A stretch of 64,000 nucleotides of DNA from Uloborus plumipes (lineage: Eukaryota > Arthropoda > Arachnida > Araneae > Uloboridae), in assembly GCA_038373865.1 (NCBI GenBank), contig JAXGGA010002336.1, forward strand, positions 1 through 64,000. The letters run 5' to 3'. Each line of letters begins with the position of its first letter. Position 1 is the first letter of the stretch. Below, one piece after another: positions 10,994 through 23,700 of this stretch. Under the pieces are notes generated by a model. It saw nothing but the letters and a program-made list of their open reading frames with translations, was not told where the DNA came from and ran no database searches. Position numbers and translations under genes: made by a program.

Positions 10994-11562
10994 ACTGTTT
11001 TGGTTGCCAAAACTTAATAGATTTTTTGAAAAGGGCAAAATTGAAAAGTTTGCATTTTGCGCGAAATATTTATGCGAGGCGTAGCTAAAAGCAGCTGTTG
11101 GGAATGAAATGCTTACTCTCTATTCAAGTTTTCATTGCTGTTTTGTGCCATTAATAACAATTTTTTTATTAATTTTACATATCAATCTTGTTAACATCCA
11201 ACAAATCCAGATTCTTTTTTAACTTTCAAAAGCCTTTCGTTAACTGTGACACAGCAAAGAAACAACTCATCTTATTCTAATTTTCCTTTTTCCTCCTATC
11301 AATCTGTAAACAAATATTTCAAATTGAGGAAATGTGTAAAAAAACTGGAACAAATGCAATAATTTTCGAATATTAAACAATATTCGTACCTAATTGTTGC
11401 TGTGATGTCTTGAAACAATTTTAACATTATGATTTTGACTTAAATTACTTATGGTTTTGATGAATACAAAATTAAATACGTCTTCCCTGTCTTGGAACTG
11501 CGATTCTTATGTAATTGATTTGACTTTATAATAAAGAAATTTGCAATCAAAATTTTCATAAA
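10994..11562. other. Presumed HPS3 promoter and 5' UTR region
   Basis: It is AT-rich. I see no convincing TATA box or initiator close to the ATG, and no upstream exon with a donor can be supported. The transcription start cannot be placed from sequence. Confidence 0.35.
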
Positions 11563-11773
11563 ATGGTGCGTGTTGTCTCTTGTCACCATTTTTTATCGCA
11601 AGATGTTTTTTTGTCTCAAAATGAACCCGTTGCTTTTTGTGGAGCAGAAGGAAAGTTTTTAGTTGCCACAACAGAGCATGCCGTGAATGTCCATGACCTG
11701 GACTCTCGTGGAAATATTTTTCATTCTTTCCCAACGGTAGATCTAGTAAGACAAATAACATACTGCGAATCAG
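11563..11773 (+). CDS. HPS3: HPS3 exon 1 (residues 1-70)
   Basis: This is the first coding exon. It opens MVRVVSCHHF and contains EPVAFCGAEGKFLVATT, which corresponds to the human EPDRFCGGGRDALFVAAG segment. It ends at CAG|GTTTGT, leaving one base of a Gly codon (phase 1). No spliced leader or upstream coding exon is visible, and the 5' UTR boundary cannot be set from sequence alone. Confidence 0.9.
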
Positions 11774-14700
11774 GTTTGTTCTTTAAATGTAATGTTTTTG
11801 CTCCATATATATTTATACTGCATCTATGGTCAAAGGCGTTCTGAGCTTAAATTTTTAGGAGGCGAAAATTCTCAATCTCCCGAAAGAAATTTAGAATTGT
11901 AGCGAATGATAACACTGGAGTATGCATATTTAATATCTAATGAAAAGAAAACACCCAACAGAATTTAAAAAAGAAAAAAAAAAAAATCAACATTGCAAAA
12001 CTCAAATTGTCAGGCAAAATTTGCAGAACAGGGAACTCTTTTGGGAGGTCATGGTGACTTCCCAACAGGGCTTCCAAATATGGTTGAGTTTATCGTGACA
12101 ATATATTTTATTTTATCCAGGCAGATTTGGGCCTTAAAAAACAGATATGACGGATGTTGAATTAGATAAATATGCATTTGTTTTACATTTTCAACCTCCA
12201 TTGGCCATAGACTGCAGTGTCTCCTGTTGTTCATCTCCAATATGAATTCAAATGTGTTACATAATAGTTTACATTCATTCATTGTTTTTTTCCTATGAAA
12301 TTTGCAAAGGGTTTGCACCTCTTAAAATTTTCAAATGATGCTCCTAGCTGTATTATTTAATTTCATCAGAACTTTTAGGGCTAATCTTTGATTATAAATT
12401 AAAATCAGAAATATTAGCATAATACGATTAAAATAATTGAGACCAGTCCAATGAGTCCCCAAGCCCCTAATCATTTTTGTTTTTCCAAATTTTATGATTT
12501 TCAATGTTTTTTTTTTTTTTTTTCTTTTGAAAGTATTATATTTATTTATTTATTGTGATTTTTTTTTGTAAATTTTTTCCCAGATTTCAAAATAATAATT
12601 TTTTTAACAAGCTCATGTCAAATCACTATTTGCAGAAGAATTTTGTTTCTGTTCTAAATTTTGCAACCATATAGCTTAGAAAAAACTGAGTAATATTTTC
12701 TAGTTGCTTTATTTTATAACTAAGTAATATTTCCTTCTTGATTTATTTTACATATCCTTGCTAATTTAATGAACTACAATTTCCCTTCATCAGTTATCTC
12801 TCTCCTCAAAATAACTTAACTATAACTCTCTCCCATTATCTTATGTGTTGAATATCTTTAAAATTTATGTTTTCATAGACTGAGTTTTTTTTTTTTTTTT
12901 GCAGGAAATTATGTTGCAACCATTGAAACTAAAGCATCATGGCACAGAAGTCTTATCACTTATGTCCGGATTTATTTCAAATGGTGGATAGATGTCAGTG
13001 GACAGACCTTGAAAGTTCGAATCGCTGGTTCTATGCCAACAAACATAAATTCACAATCTTGGAGTAAGACATTTGAAATGGTTGAACTACCCCTTGAGCA
13101 AAGTGCTATTTATATTGCTTGTTGCAATAAAACATCAGCTTTAGCTGTAAGTTTAGGAAACATGATATCAGTATTTGGGTACAGCACTAAGACAGATGAA
13201 GTATCCAAACAAAAATTTCATGATTTCGATCACTTTGTGGACATCAGTGTTCCAATTATGGTAAAGGAAATAGAGATATATGAAAATTATTTTGCTTGTA
13301 TGTCAGAAAATGCTGTACACATATTTAAACTTGTATCTCAACAGGACGAAAATGGCTGTGATTCATCAGTATCCGACACACTGAAAGATAGTAAACTTGA
13401 ACTTTGTGATGATGATTGTATTGAATGGAGATTCGAATCATGTACTTATAGTGGTGCTTATGACAAGAAATGGGAAGAGCACATTAAATCAAAACTTCAT
13501 TCAAGCTCATTTCCTATTAATATTAACTTTGCTTGCATAGATAAAGAAAATGAAAAGTTTTGCAATGAAGAAAGCTGTGAATTATATGGTCCTCTTCAAA
13601 CTATTAGAGGTTGCACCATTGATGTGAGACTAGACTCGAAAATATTTGAGATGCTTCCTACCATTTCATCAAATATAAATGCTGTAACTTTATTGTTCCG
13701 GCAGTTTGTCTCAAAAGAAAAGAAATGCTCTTTAACTGGACTTCATTTGCTACCATTTTATGTGTCAGGTAAATCTATTCTTAATTTTGTATGCAGTGAA
13801 TGACTTTAGAAATGCCCTTAACCCTTTGAAGCAGAAATGGGACACTGGTGTCCCACCGAACGAAACACCAATTTCTCATGAATATTTTACCAATTTTACC
13901 TATCACGCAGAAAAGGACACCGTCGTCCTATACTGTACTTCATAACCAGAAAATCATTAACATGCTATAAATATATTGTTTTCTGTATTAATTTTGACAT
14001 AAATTAATACAGAATAATTGACAAAATATGAACAAAACGCTGATAAAAATTCTGCGTCAAAGGGTTAAATGCTCATATGTTTTACTCCAAATTGTTTGGA
14101 CCTACCAATGCAATTTTCATGTTTCGATATTTGTTTGTTTGTTAGAAAGGGTTCAAAGGAGGCACACTAGAGTAATAAGGGTACTTCCAGATTTGGATTT
14201 TGATATCACACTTTAAAGACTTAATACATACATTCTTGAACAAAAGAGAGGCAGAGTGGAGGTTATTCGGATGTTTTAATTTATCAACATTGAATGCCAA
14301 TTTTAATTTTTCTTTATAATGGGCTATATTTTTGCATGGATGCAGGGCCGCCGTTTGTGGGGGGGGGGGGGGATACTAGACCTCTAGTACCGGAGTCCGG
14401 AACTTTGGGGGGCCCGTAAGGTTATGAACATGTATTTCCAGTAATAGGGTCAATAATTTCATCAAAAAAAAGAGCTGTTTTTCAAAAAAAATCTCGCTTT
14501 CCATTGCCGATTCTCAATATGAAACAATTGCAAGAACAAACACCAATGAATGAAACACGCTTTGCGCAAAGGAAAATGCACCGCTTTCCAAAAGCTACAG
14601 AAACTCGTCAAACGTAAAACCAAGACTAAACTCATTGACAAAATAATGTCTCTTGCACTTTAAGAACAAGAATCAAGTAGCCATGGGAGCTTTTCTTAAC

Positions 14701-17700
14701 CGAAAGCAGCGCAGCTCCTTGGGGCTTTAGGGCCTGACTGTCCAGAATAAAGAGCCCCTGATAAGAGCCAATCAACGAAACATTTAAACCCGAGCTCACT
14801 GCGTGTGGCCCTCGAAACACCCACCAACCCCTAATGCATTTTACAATCTTAGATAAGATTACAGATTTTTTTTAAAATTTACATTAAAATTTAAAAATTC
14901 AGTTATAAGCAACTAAACAATGCAATATTACATGTAAATGCAATTTCAAACTATTAATTTTGAAGTTTGTCGGACCAAACGTCAAAAATTGTGTTTTTGT
15001 TTTCAAACTTGTCCTTTCGTGTAAAAAGAAATATTAAAATCATCTGGCGATACAAATAATGTGAAAATAAAATCAAAAGCACACTTTTAAAACTAAAAAA
15101 AAAAGTTTTTCCGAAAAGAGTTTTTTCTTTATTTTTTTTTACAATTGCAAATGTGCTGAAACGATGGCATAAAGATATGCAATTGGAGGGGGTGCATGGG
15201 GGCCCAGCATTAAAATTGGTACTGTGCCATATTGCTGGTAGCGGCGACCCTGCATGGATGACATGATAAGGGGTCCTTATTTTATGCTATTCAAATCTTA
15301 GGTTAATCTGAAAATGAGAAAAAATTACTTCTGTAGAATTCTAGGCATTTGGAACATTTTATTTTGAGAAGATCTAATGAGCGAGGGGATACATATCTTT
15401 AGGAGAGGGCTTATTGTTGTAAATTGTCTTAAATGCTAATCAAATTGTAATTAATCCTATGTTTACAGAAGCTTGCCTAATTCTTTTTACATTTCATCAG
15501 ACAAATTTTTCTCTGAACTGCCAATTTTATTTTAACATCACTCTCTATATGCATATATCATAAAGATTGTATTTCATGTGTAAACATCAAGATTAGAAAA
15601 TATTTCTGGTCGTTAGTGGCAATTAAAAGCTAATTTATGAGTTGCAATTTTTATAGTCCAAAAAAGTAACCGAGCAACAAATTAGCTTTTAAGTTTCTAA
15701 TAAAACTTAAAATTATTAGTTTAAATCAAGGTTTATAAGACTAATGAGGGGCATTAGGATTGACTAATCAAGTGGTTATCGTGTTAATAGGATGTTATTT
15801 CACTTTTAAGAGGAATGCTTTCTAACAACTTTAAATTGTTGACTGCATAGACAGGGTTAAGAGAATGGTGACCATGTGGCAAATGATATTAATATTTTCA
15901 ACAGTGGCATACCTAGCAAAAGTGTCTCCTGGGGTTTTAATTTAGTGTTCACCCTATGAAAAAAATTGTAAATATAGTTTTTTACAATTTTCTGAAGCAA
16001 CTCATTTTGATTTTGTGGTGAAATGAAAGTAAGTTCAAAGGTAATTACAAATGCATTTTAGGTAACATTGTCGTAGCTGCATAAGAGAGCAATATTATCC
16101 TTGCAATATTGTGCTGTATTTTTGTTAAATTTTTTTCTAAATTAAATTTAGTGAAAAGTGGGGAATTTTTTCTGAATTAAGCCATTTATATTTTTATAAA
16201 CTCTTAATTACACCTTAGTTGTCATTGCCTAGATCAGTGTCATCTGGGGCAACCCCCACTTCCTACTAGTGCTACTCTTTTTAGCCACCACTTGTTTTAT
16301 TTATTTGCCACATGGTGAGTGTTAATCCCTAATCTTTATCTTCACTCACATGACACACATATGATAATGCTTTTTCTATCTTGGCAATTTATTTTGTAAA
16401 TATATTTTTTAGAAACATCTCCAGATAACTTTGCTGATCCTTTAAATATGGCGGCTTCACAGTCTGAAAAGTCTTCATTTTCCAATCCATGGCTGAGTCT
16501 TCTGCCTGTATCTTCTTCTTCCATCAGAACTATTGGCTGCTTTTTCTCAACCCCTCAGGAAGGTTTTTTGTATGACATCACAAATAGAACACAATTTGTT
16601 AGCTCATATGTTTACACCTCAGCATTGAAAGGAATAGCAATTGAAACTTCATTGCTGCATGCATTGACTGATACCGGGCTTGAGACTTATACTGTTCATC
16701 TTCCACACTCTGTTTTAAGCCAGGTAGAACAGCTAGATGGTGTTAAGAATGTAAGTATCTTTATAAGGAATTAAAATTTGTTAGAGGAATCTAAAAATAG
16801 CAATGTTTTTCTCAAGCAAATCAATTTTAAACAACTTTTGCTTTTGATTAAAAATGTTATTGCCATCATTATTAGCAATCTTTTGCCATCTATTGTATAA
16901 GTTTTCAATCCTGTTTCAATAGAAATGATTTGATTTTGAGGCAAAATATCTGGTGATGGGATCAGTTAGATAAATTTCCAAGTTTTTTTGTTACACAATG
17001 ATAGGAACAAAGGAAAAACAAATGATGCACTGTCAGGTGGACTATGGTAGAAGTGGGGCAGTTCTCTGCAGTCCATTAATATTTTCCATGTTTTGTTCGG
17101 AGCTGTGCAGTCTTTCATTGTCAAACTGCGGGATTACACTTTTTCTGACATTCACTGGGGGGGGGGGGGGGGGATGAATGCACTTGGCATTGCACCATTT
17201 GATTGCTTTTTATTCTGCTTAACTGTAAGGCAAAAATCTTGAAAATCTGACTGTTATCCAAAATGTTATCATATATTTTGTTATCATATATTACAACTGA
17301 TTTTTATCAATTTCTAATTGAAAATTTGCCTATTGATGACAAAAGATTGTGTTAAAAAGACAATTACACTACTGATTAAAAATAAAAACATTAAAATTGT
17401 AGAGTTTTAGAAAAGAGTATTACTTTCCAGTCCCTCTAATATAATAATGAGTAATTGTAATTGAGAAATATCTTGGTATTTCAATAAATATGAGACAGTT
17501 AAATACTTCGTGTAAAAAAAATGACTGCAATAAATACTAGTCAATTTGATTTAAAATTGAAGAATAACTATAAATAAATAAACAGCTCAAGTGGAGAGAA
17601 AAGCTCTTTTGAGCTGATTTTGCCAATCCAGATTTTAAGCCTGTTTCCCAATCCTAGTGAAATAATATATAAAAATATATAGACATGTAAAGGTTGTTTT

Positions 17701-20700
17701 TTTCTAAATCTTCAAGAGATAATTCTGGCTTGTCCCCCCCCCCTTGCCCCCTTGTCCCATTAGAAATTTCTAGCTATACCGTTGACTGTGATCACTTTTG
17801 ACCGGTTGTTGTTTAAATATGGATAATAGAGAAAATTCCACTTAATCACCTTTTGGTTAAGAAAAGTGATTTGCTTAGTGGAAATGGCCACAGTAAAGTA
17901 AACTCACTTTGTGTTGAAATTCAAAATTCAACTTATAGGTTCTAATTTTTTTCAGCTTTGGCCTTTAATTAGTGTTTAGAAGTAGACAGTTATTTGGTCA
18001 AGAAATGAGTATGAGTTTTCTTTTATTATAAGGAAACATCAGAGATAAAAGGAAAATTACATGTTAAAGTGTAGATAAATTCAGTTGCAATAAGCTTTGG
18101 CAACTGGCAAGCAAAAATCTTAGATTAAGTTATCTGTTTTAAAGTGTAAGTAAACTGTTACTCTTGCAGCTCCTTCAGACAAGAGCAGATATAGAAATTT
18201 ATTTTGATATGTGAGAAATTTACAAACTTAAGTTTTGAAATGTTAAAATCCTTATTCTCAATGAGTAGTTTAAATTTAATTCGGGTAGGACTCAAATTCC
18301 CTATAGCTCATCCCTTAAATACATCATTCAAATATTGTACAAAACAAACTGTTAGCTTCATCATTGGTTATTTTTGTGCAAATATGCAAATCACATTTCG
18401 TATTTCAAAACTGTACTTTAAATTTGAAAATCACTAGTAGTATTTGTTTAACATTTTCAAACATATTTTTATTATTTTAGGTATTACCAAGCTTTGATGA
18501 AACGGTGTGTCTGTTGGGTCTGCGTCCTTTTTTAGGGGTTGATCATTTGTCAATGTCAGAAAATCATTTGATCCTTATATCTTCCTTAGAGGATTCTGTT
18601 GCGAACAATGTGTAAGCATGAATTTCAAGTACTTTACTTTATTATTAATTTGTTAGAATATTTTCAGTAGTAACATGAATAATTTAAATTACTCCCTGTT
18701 ACATAATTAAAGCTAGAAAGGACTTTCAGTGATGATTATATTAATAAATATTTTATGTTAGCAGAATTAAAGTCTTAACTGAAATAAACTCTTTTATTTA
18801 TTATGTCAGTATTTTTACAACTATTTATTTCATATAAGAATTAATTGATATAATTTTTGTTTTCATACAAAGTTTTGCTCTGTGTTTTCATATTAAATAA
18901 ATTACTATAAAACAAATGAAGTCTTCAGCCATCAGGAATTGTTTTTTAAGTGAATATACAACTGAAACCAAGCTTATAGTTGGAATGAAAATACAGTTGT
19001 TTATATTATTCAGTTTTACAAAATCTTTATCACAAAATAAAGGAATGATGTAAAGAACAATTTTAAAAGCACATCATAACAGAGAGGCATAATAAAGATT
19101 AAAAGTAAATGTTTAAAAGAGAAGTTGTAAATTTTTAATTAAATATTTATCAAGTACATGTTCACCTCAGTACATGTACCATTCTTAAGTATGTTTTGAA
19201 TGTTGAAAAAAGGAAAAATGTTTTCATGATAATTTCTAAGACAGTTTTTTATGTACAGTTAATAACATCAAAAACTAATCTAGAAGTTTTTTAAATTAGG
19301 AATTATGTCCTTGTTGTAAACTGATGTTTTCAGGCCCTTTATTTCAAAGTTTTTTTGGGGGTGGGGTGGAGGGAAGCGGAAAGGATGTAAACTCAATGTA
19401 TATTTTGACGGAGAGATGCAAAAACTAGGCCTACCTATATAAAAGTGTTTATTTTTCAAAGCCAGAGAAAGTCGTCTAGGGAGGTTCAAGAGGAGGGGGG
19501 GGGGGGATCTCCCTAGGTGACAGGTGTGGATGTCACCAAAGATAACATGGTCCAGAGCTTTGATAAGAATGTGCAGTGAAAATAAGAAAATTTGTTTTCT
19601 CCCCTTATTTTGAATTGAATAGAGAAATAGCAGTAATTGTCATAAATTATTGTTAATGAAATATTTTAAAATATTTCTTTTCTTTCATTTTTATGAATGG
19701 TTCCATGGAGCATTTATTGTAAAGTATAGAACTTCTCTTTCTTTCTTTTACCAAAACCAAATATATATCAGTTTATAATGAATATTTTGAAACTTGTCCT
19801 TTTTTTGGCGTTGCTGTTTTGATAAATGAAGAATACAATAACCACTTAGAGTAAAAAATATTTTCCCGGTCAATCCACTCTTGTTGTAAATGGTTGTAAA
19901 AAGTACGGCTTCAAGTTGAATCAAATAGTGGACCTTATTTGGCTGTTCATCTTGTGCTTCACTAAAAGAGTATTTGACTGAATTCAACATTATTTTTAAA
20001 CCTCATAGTTTCAGCTGTCAAGTATTTGTTTAAATGTTCACAAAAAAAGAAAGAAAAGTAAAGAAGTGTATCTTTCACATTTATTTACATTTATAATGTT
20101 TCTTTTTAGTGTTGAAAATGCAAATTCTTCCACTTTGTACTCACTCAGGAAACCTTCCGTTGTGCAAGTTTTTAGTGATTTGGTAAATATTTACTGAATT
20201 TTATTTATTTTTTGTTACATTAATTTACCCCTTCTTCAATATGGCACTCTTATGCAATGCGATTCGCACTTTATAGGTTTGTATTAATTAGGAATGCAAT
20301 GATAAGCAAATTGTCCGATTACCAATTAATCGGTTGTTGGTAATCGGCCGATTAATTGGCAGAGATTACTGATCATTATTATTATTTTTCATTCTAGCAA
20401 TTCCTTCATCACTTCTTTTTCCTTTCACTATAACGATTTTAGAAATAGTTACTAGTTCAAGACGATTTATCTTTCTCAATTTTTCCAAAGTTCACAAAAT
20501 GATTTTAAAAATTCATTAAATTTCTTTGATCCAATTTCAATATTTTTTTTTATAAAGTTACATTATGTGAACTAGAAATAAAAGATGTAGGACAGAAGTG
20601 TGATGAGCAGGCTAATTAAGGAGCACTTTTAATGTAATATTTTTTTTTAAATTATTAGTAGCCATTTAATCCAAGACTTTCATTCCTTATGAAAATTATG

Positions 20701-23700
20701 AGCACTCTGCTAATGGAGAAAAATATCAACAGTAATTTTTACATTTAATTCAGTTTTGCGCACTATCTGAATTATTTATTTTGTTTTTGCGGCGTATACT
20801 GTCATACTACAGCTATCATACTGTTAGTAGTATTGGTTGCTGAAAATTATTTATTTACTGTTAGCAAATTTATTTATTATAGTTTCTCGTTGAAGATGTA
20901 TTTTAAAACAATTATTTAAAATTATTTTTTTCCGCCGATTAATCTTCCCAATTTTGCTGATTATAAATAATCAGCAGCCGATTATGACCAATTAATCGGT
21001 GCATCCCTAGTATTAGTTGTATCATGTTTGCCAGTTTATTATGATTTATTGAGAAACCCAAACTTGTTGTACAAAAGTTTTCATTGAAAATAAGATGCAC
21101 ATTGCCCATGTTCCAGAGTAAGAACAAATCCGTCATGAGAAATTTGAACTATATGAGAAAAATAGATATTTTTTTTCTTTCATTGTCTACTGTATAAATG
21201 AAAATATTTGAAAAATTCCTGTATTCAAAATTAATGCCCTTTTTAATATCATCTTCTATACCTACAATATTCTATGCAAAAGCAATATGCAGCTGTTGTA
21301 ATAACCAGATTGTGCATACCAGGCCCGTCATTTAGGGGGGGGGCAATTGCGCCCCTCCCTGAAGAAACACAAGACAACTTAATGCAATAATAATAAACCA
21401 CATTCACAAACCTTAATATTTATACATATTTTAAGGTATTTTTCTGTGTTACTATTTTTTTAAAATAAACATATGAAGCACACATCTTATTTATTACAGT
21501 TAATGCTTCTCCTCTTGCAATGAAAAAAAATGCAATGTTTATACCAGAGGCGGATCAAGTGAAGTGGGGGCCCCAAGCAGTAAAAGTTTTGGGTCCCCCC
21601 TCTACACCACTCTAAAAAAGGGGGGAGAAAAATCCCTCCTTTTTAAAACAACGGTAAACGAAATTGGGGGCCCCTAAGCCGGTCCACATTGGCCTATTCA
21701 TATAAATTCCAGTCGAGCGTAGGTCATCGTCTCTTAAAATATTTATGAAACAAATTTGGGGTCCCCAGAGCGGGCTTCCTAGGTTGGACCTTATTAGCCT
21801 ATTGGTATATATTAGTCCCCGGCTGTAAAAAAGCTCGTTCGTTTAGCTACAGGTTGCAGTTATATCTAAAACCAGTGCATTCGAATTTTAGATTCTAGGA
21901 GAATTATGGGGCCCACGCAGCCGCTTAGTTTGCGTACCGTTAGAGCCGCCTCTGGTTTATACAGGATTATTCTTTGAACTTTGGCTTTAAGAAGCAATTC
22001 TACCTTTTTGTTATATTGTTTTACCAAAACTCTTATTAAATTCATTCTATGATTTTCCTTCTGTTTTTTTTTCTTACTTTTTCTGATTATGTGTTCATAA
22101 TAATGTGTATTAAAATGCTAAATTTGTTAAAATGTTCCCAACTTCATAATATTTTGAGGATTTGTAGCAATTTCATATTTACAAAATTAACTAATCGTTT
22201 CTGAAAAACTTTCAATGTGAACAGGGCCCGACTTGCAAGTTTCTATGCCCAGGGCACTTTGAAATTTTCTTGCCCCCTTTGAATGGTTGATATTGGAATG
22301 GATGATACTTTATTCAGTGACATTCTCACCACGAGTGCCCCCCCCCTCCCCTTCAAACACTTTATAAATGTAGATTTAATGGCAGAAGAAAAAAAATCGC
22401 ATTACGAAACTGCTCAGAGTGAATTAGTCTAAGTAATGTTTACTGTTCAAAATTAAAATTTGGTTATAAAATTAGGTTTTCATATCCCTTTTCTCACCTC
22501 AACTAAATAAAAGCAGGAGTGAAAAAAATGAAGGAAAGTTGGGAAAAAAAGTGTTAAAAGCACTGGAACAACTTTTAAAAGAATTCAAATGATTTCTGGA
22601 AAATTTTCCTGCCCCTTAGAAATTTCATGCCCAGGGCACAGGCCTGGATGCCCGTGCGATAAATAAGGCCTGAATGTGAGTCATATACTTTAGGAAGATG
22701 TTATTAAATGTTGTTATTGGCTGGCTTTAACATTTATTGATTTTTCAGCTGGAAGTTGCCGAAAGTAACAAGTCTTCAAGTCCAGCAACTTACTACCATT
22801 TGCTTAGTGAAGCACATATGATTTTAAGGATTGAAATTTTTATGCACAAAACTAAGGCGAAAGAGATTGAAGCTCTTTTCAGAAAATCTTGTTTATTATT
22901 AGCAGATTATTTTTGCTGGTAAGTATCTTCAATTTGTAATATATAAACTCAGATCTCTCCTCTTCTTTCTTTTTCTTATCTTTTTAGTGGAATTTGACAA
23001 AAGGTATTTAAATTTCATTTTTATTCTGGTTTCAACCCTTCAATGCAGGACTTTTTTTTATCTTCGAATAAAAAATATTTGCAGCGTCGTCTGATCATAT
23101 AACACAACAGAAAAATACACAAAAAAATCTAAGTTGAATATTACTTTCATTAAATTATATTTAATTAATGTATCAAATTTGATACAACATGTACGAATGT
23201 AAAATGACATTTTTTTTTAAACATGAAAATTTCTGAAACAACTATTGTTCTGATTCAAACAATAATACCCCTCATTAATCGCAGTTCACAGATGATAATT
23301 TTCCACATTTTGGGTACTTGCACCGTTGCCTGTTGTCCACAATTATCGGTAAATGTCCAATACCATCTGAGCGGACATCACGGGGTGGCACGTAGGATGC
23401 TGATGCCATCTTTTTTTTTATGTATTTCTTCACTAGGTCACGTGGAAGGACAACAACCTTTATTAGGGTTATTTGCTCCTTGTTTACAAAGTACCTCTGC
23501 TACTTGTTCGCGAAATTTCCATAAAGACAACAAGTTTTTTCATTTCATTTTCGTTGCCTTTTGATTTTTGACACGCGTTAGTACAAAATTCATGCATTAA
23601 CTACAGTTGAATCAAGTGAAGTAGTCTTCTATTTCTTTTTTGAGTCAAAAATCATTTTTTTTTGCTATTTCCAAAAAAAGTGATTCAATTACACATTGTA

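Noticed and set aside
21320..21544. Complete CAGGC-family MITE in intron 5
   Set aside because: Only the left end is present; no inverted right end or duplicate of GTGCATAC follows.
23223..23564. 113-codon frame in HPS3 intron 6
   Set aside because: No domain, no splice signals, and an AT-rich intronic setting.
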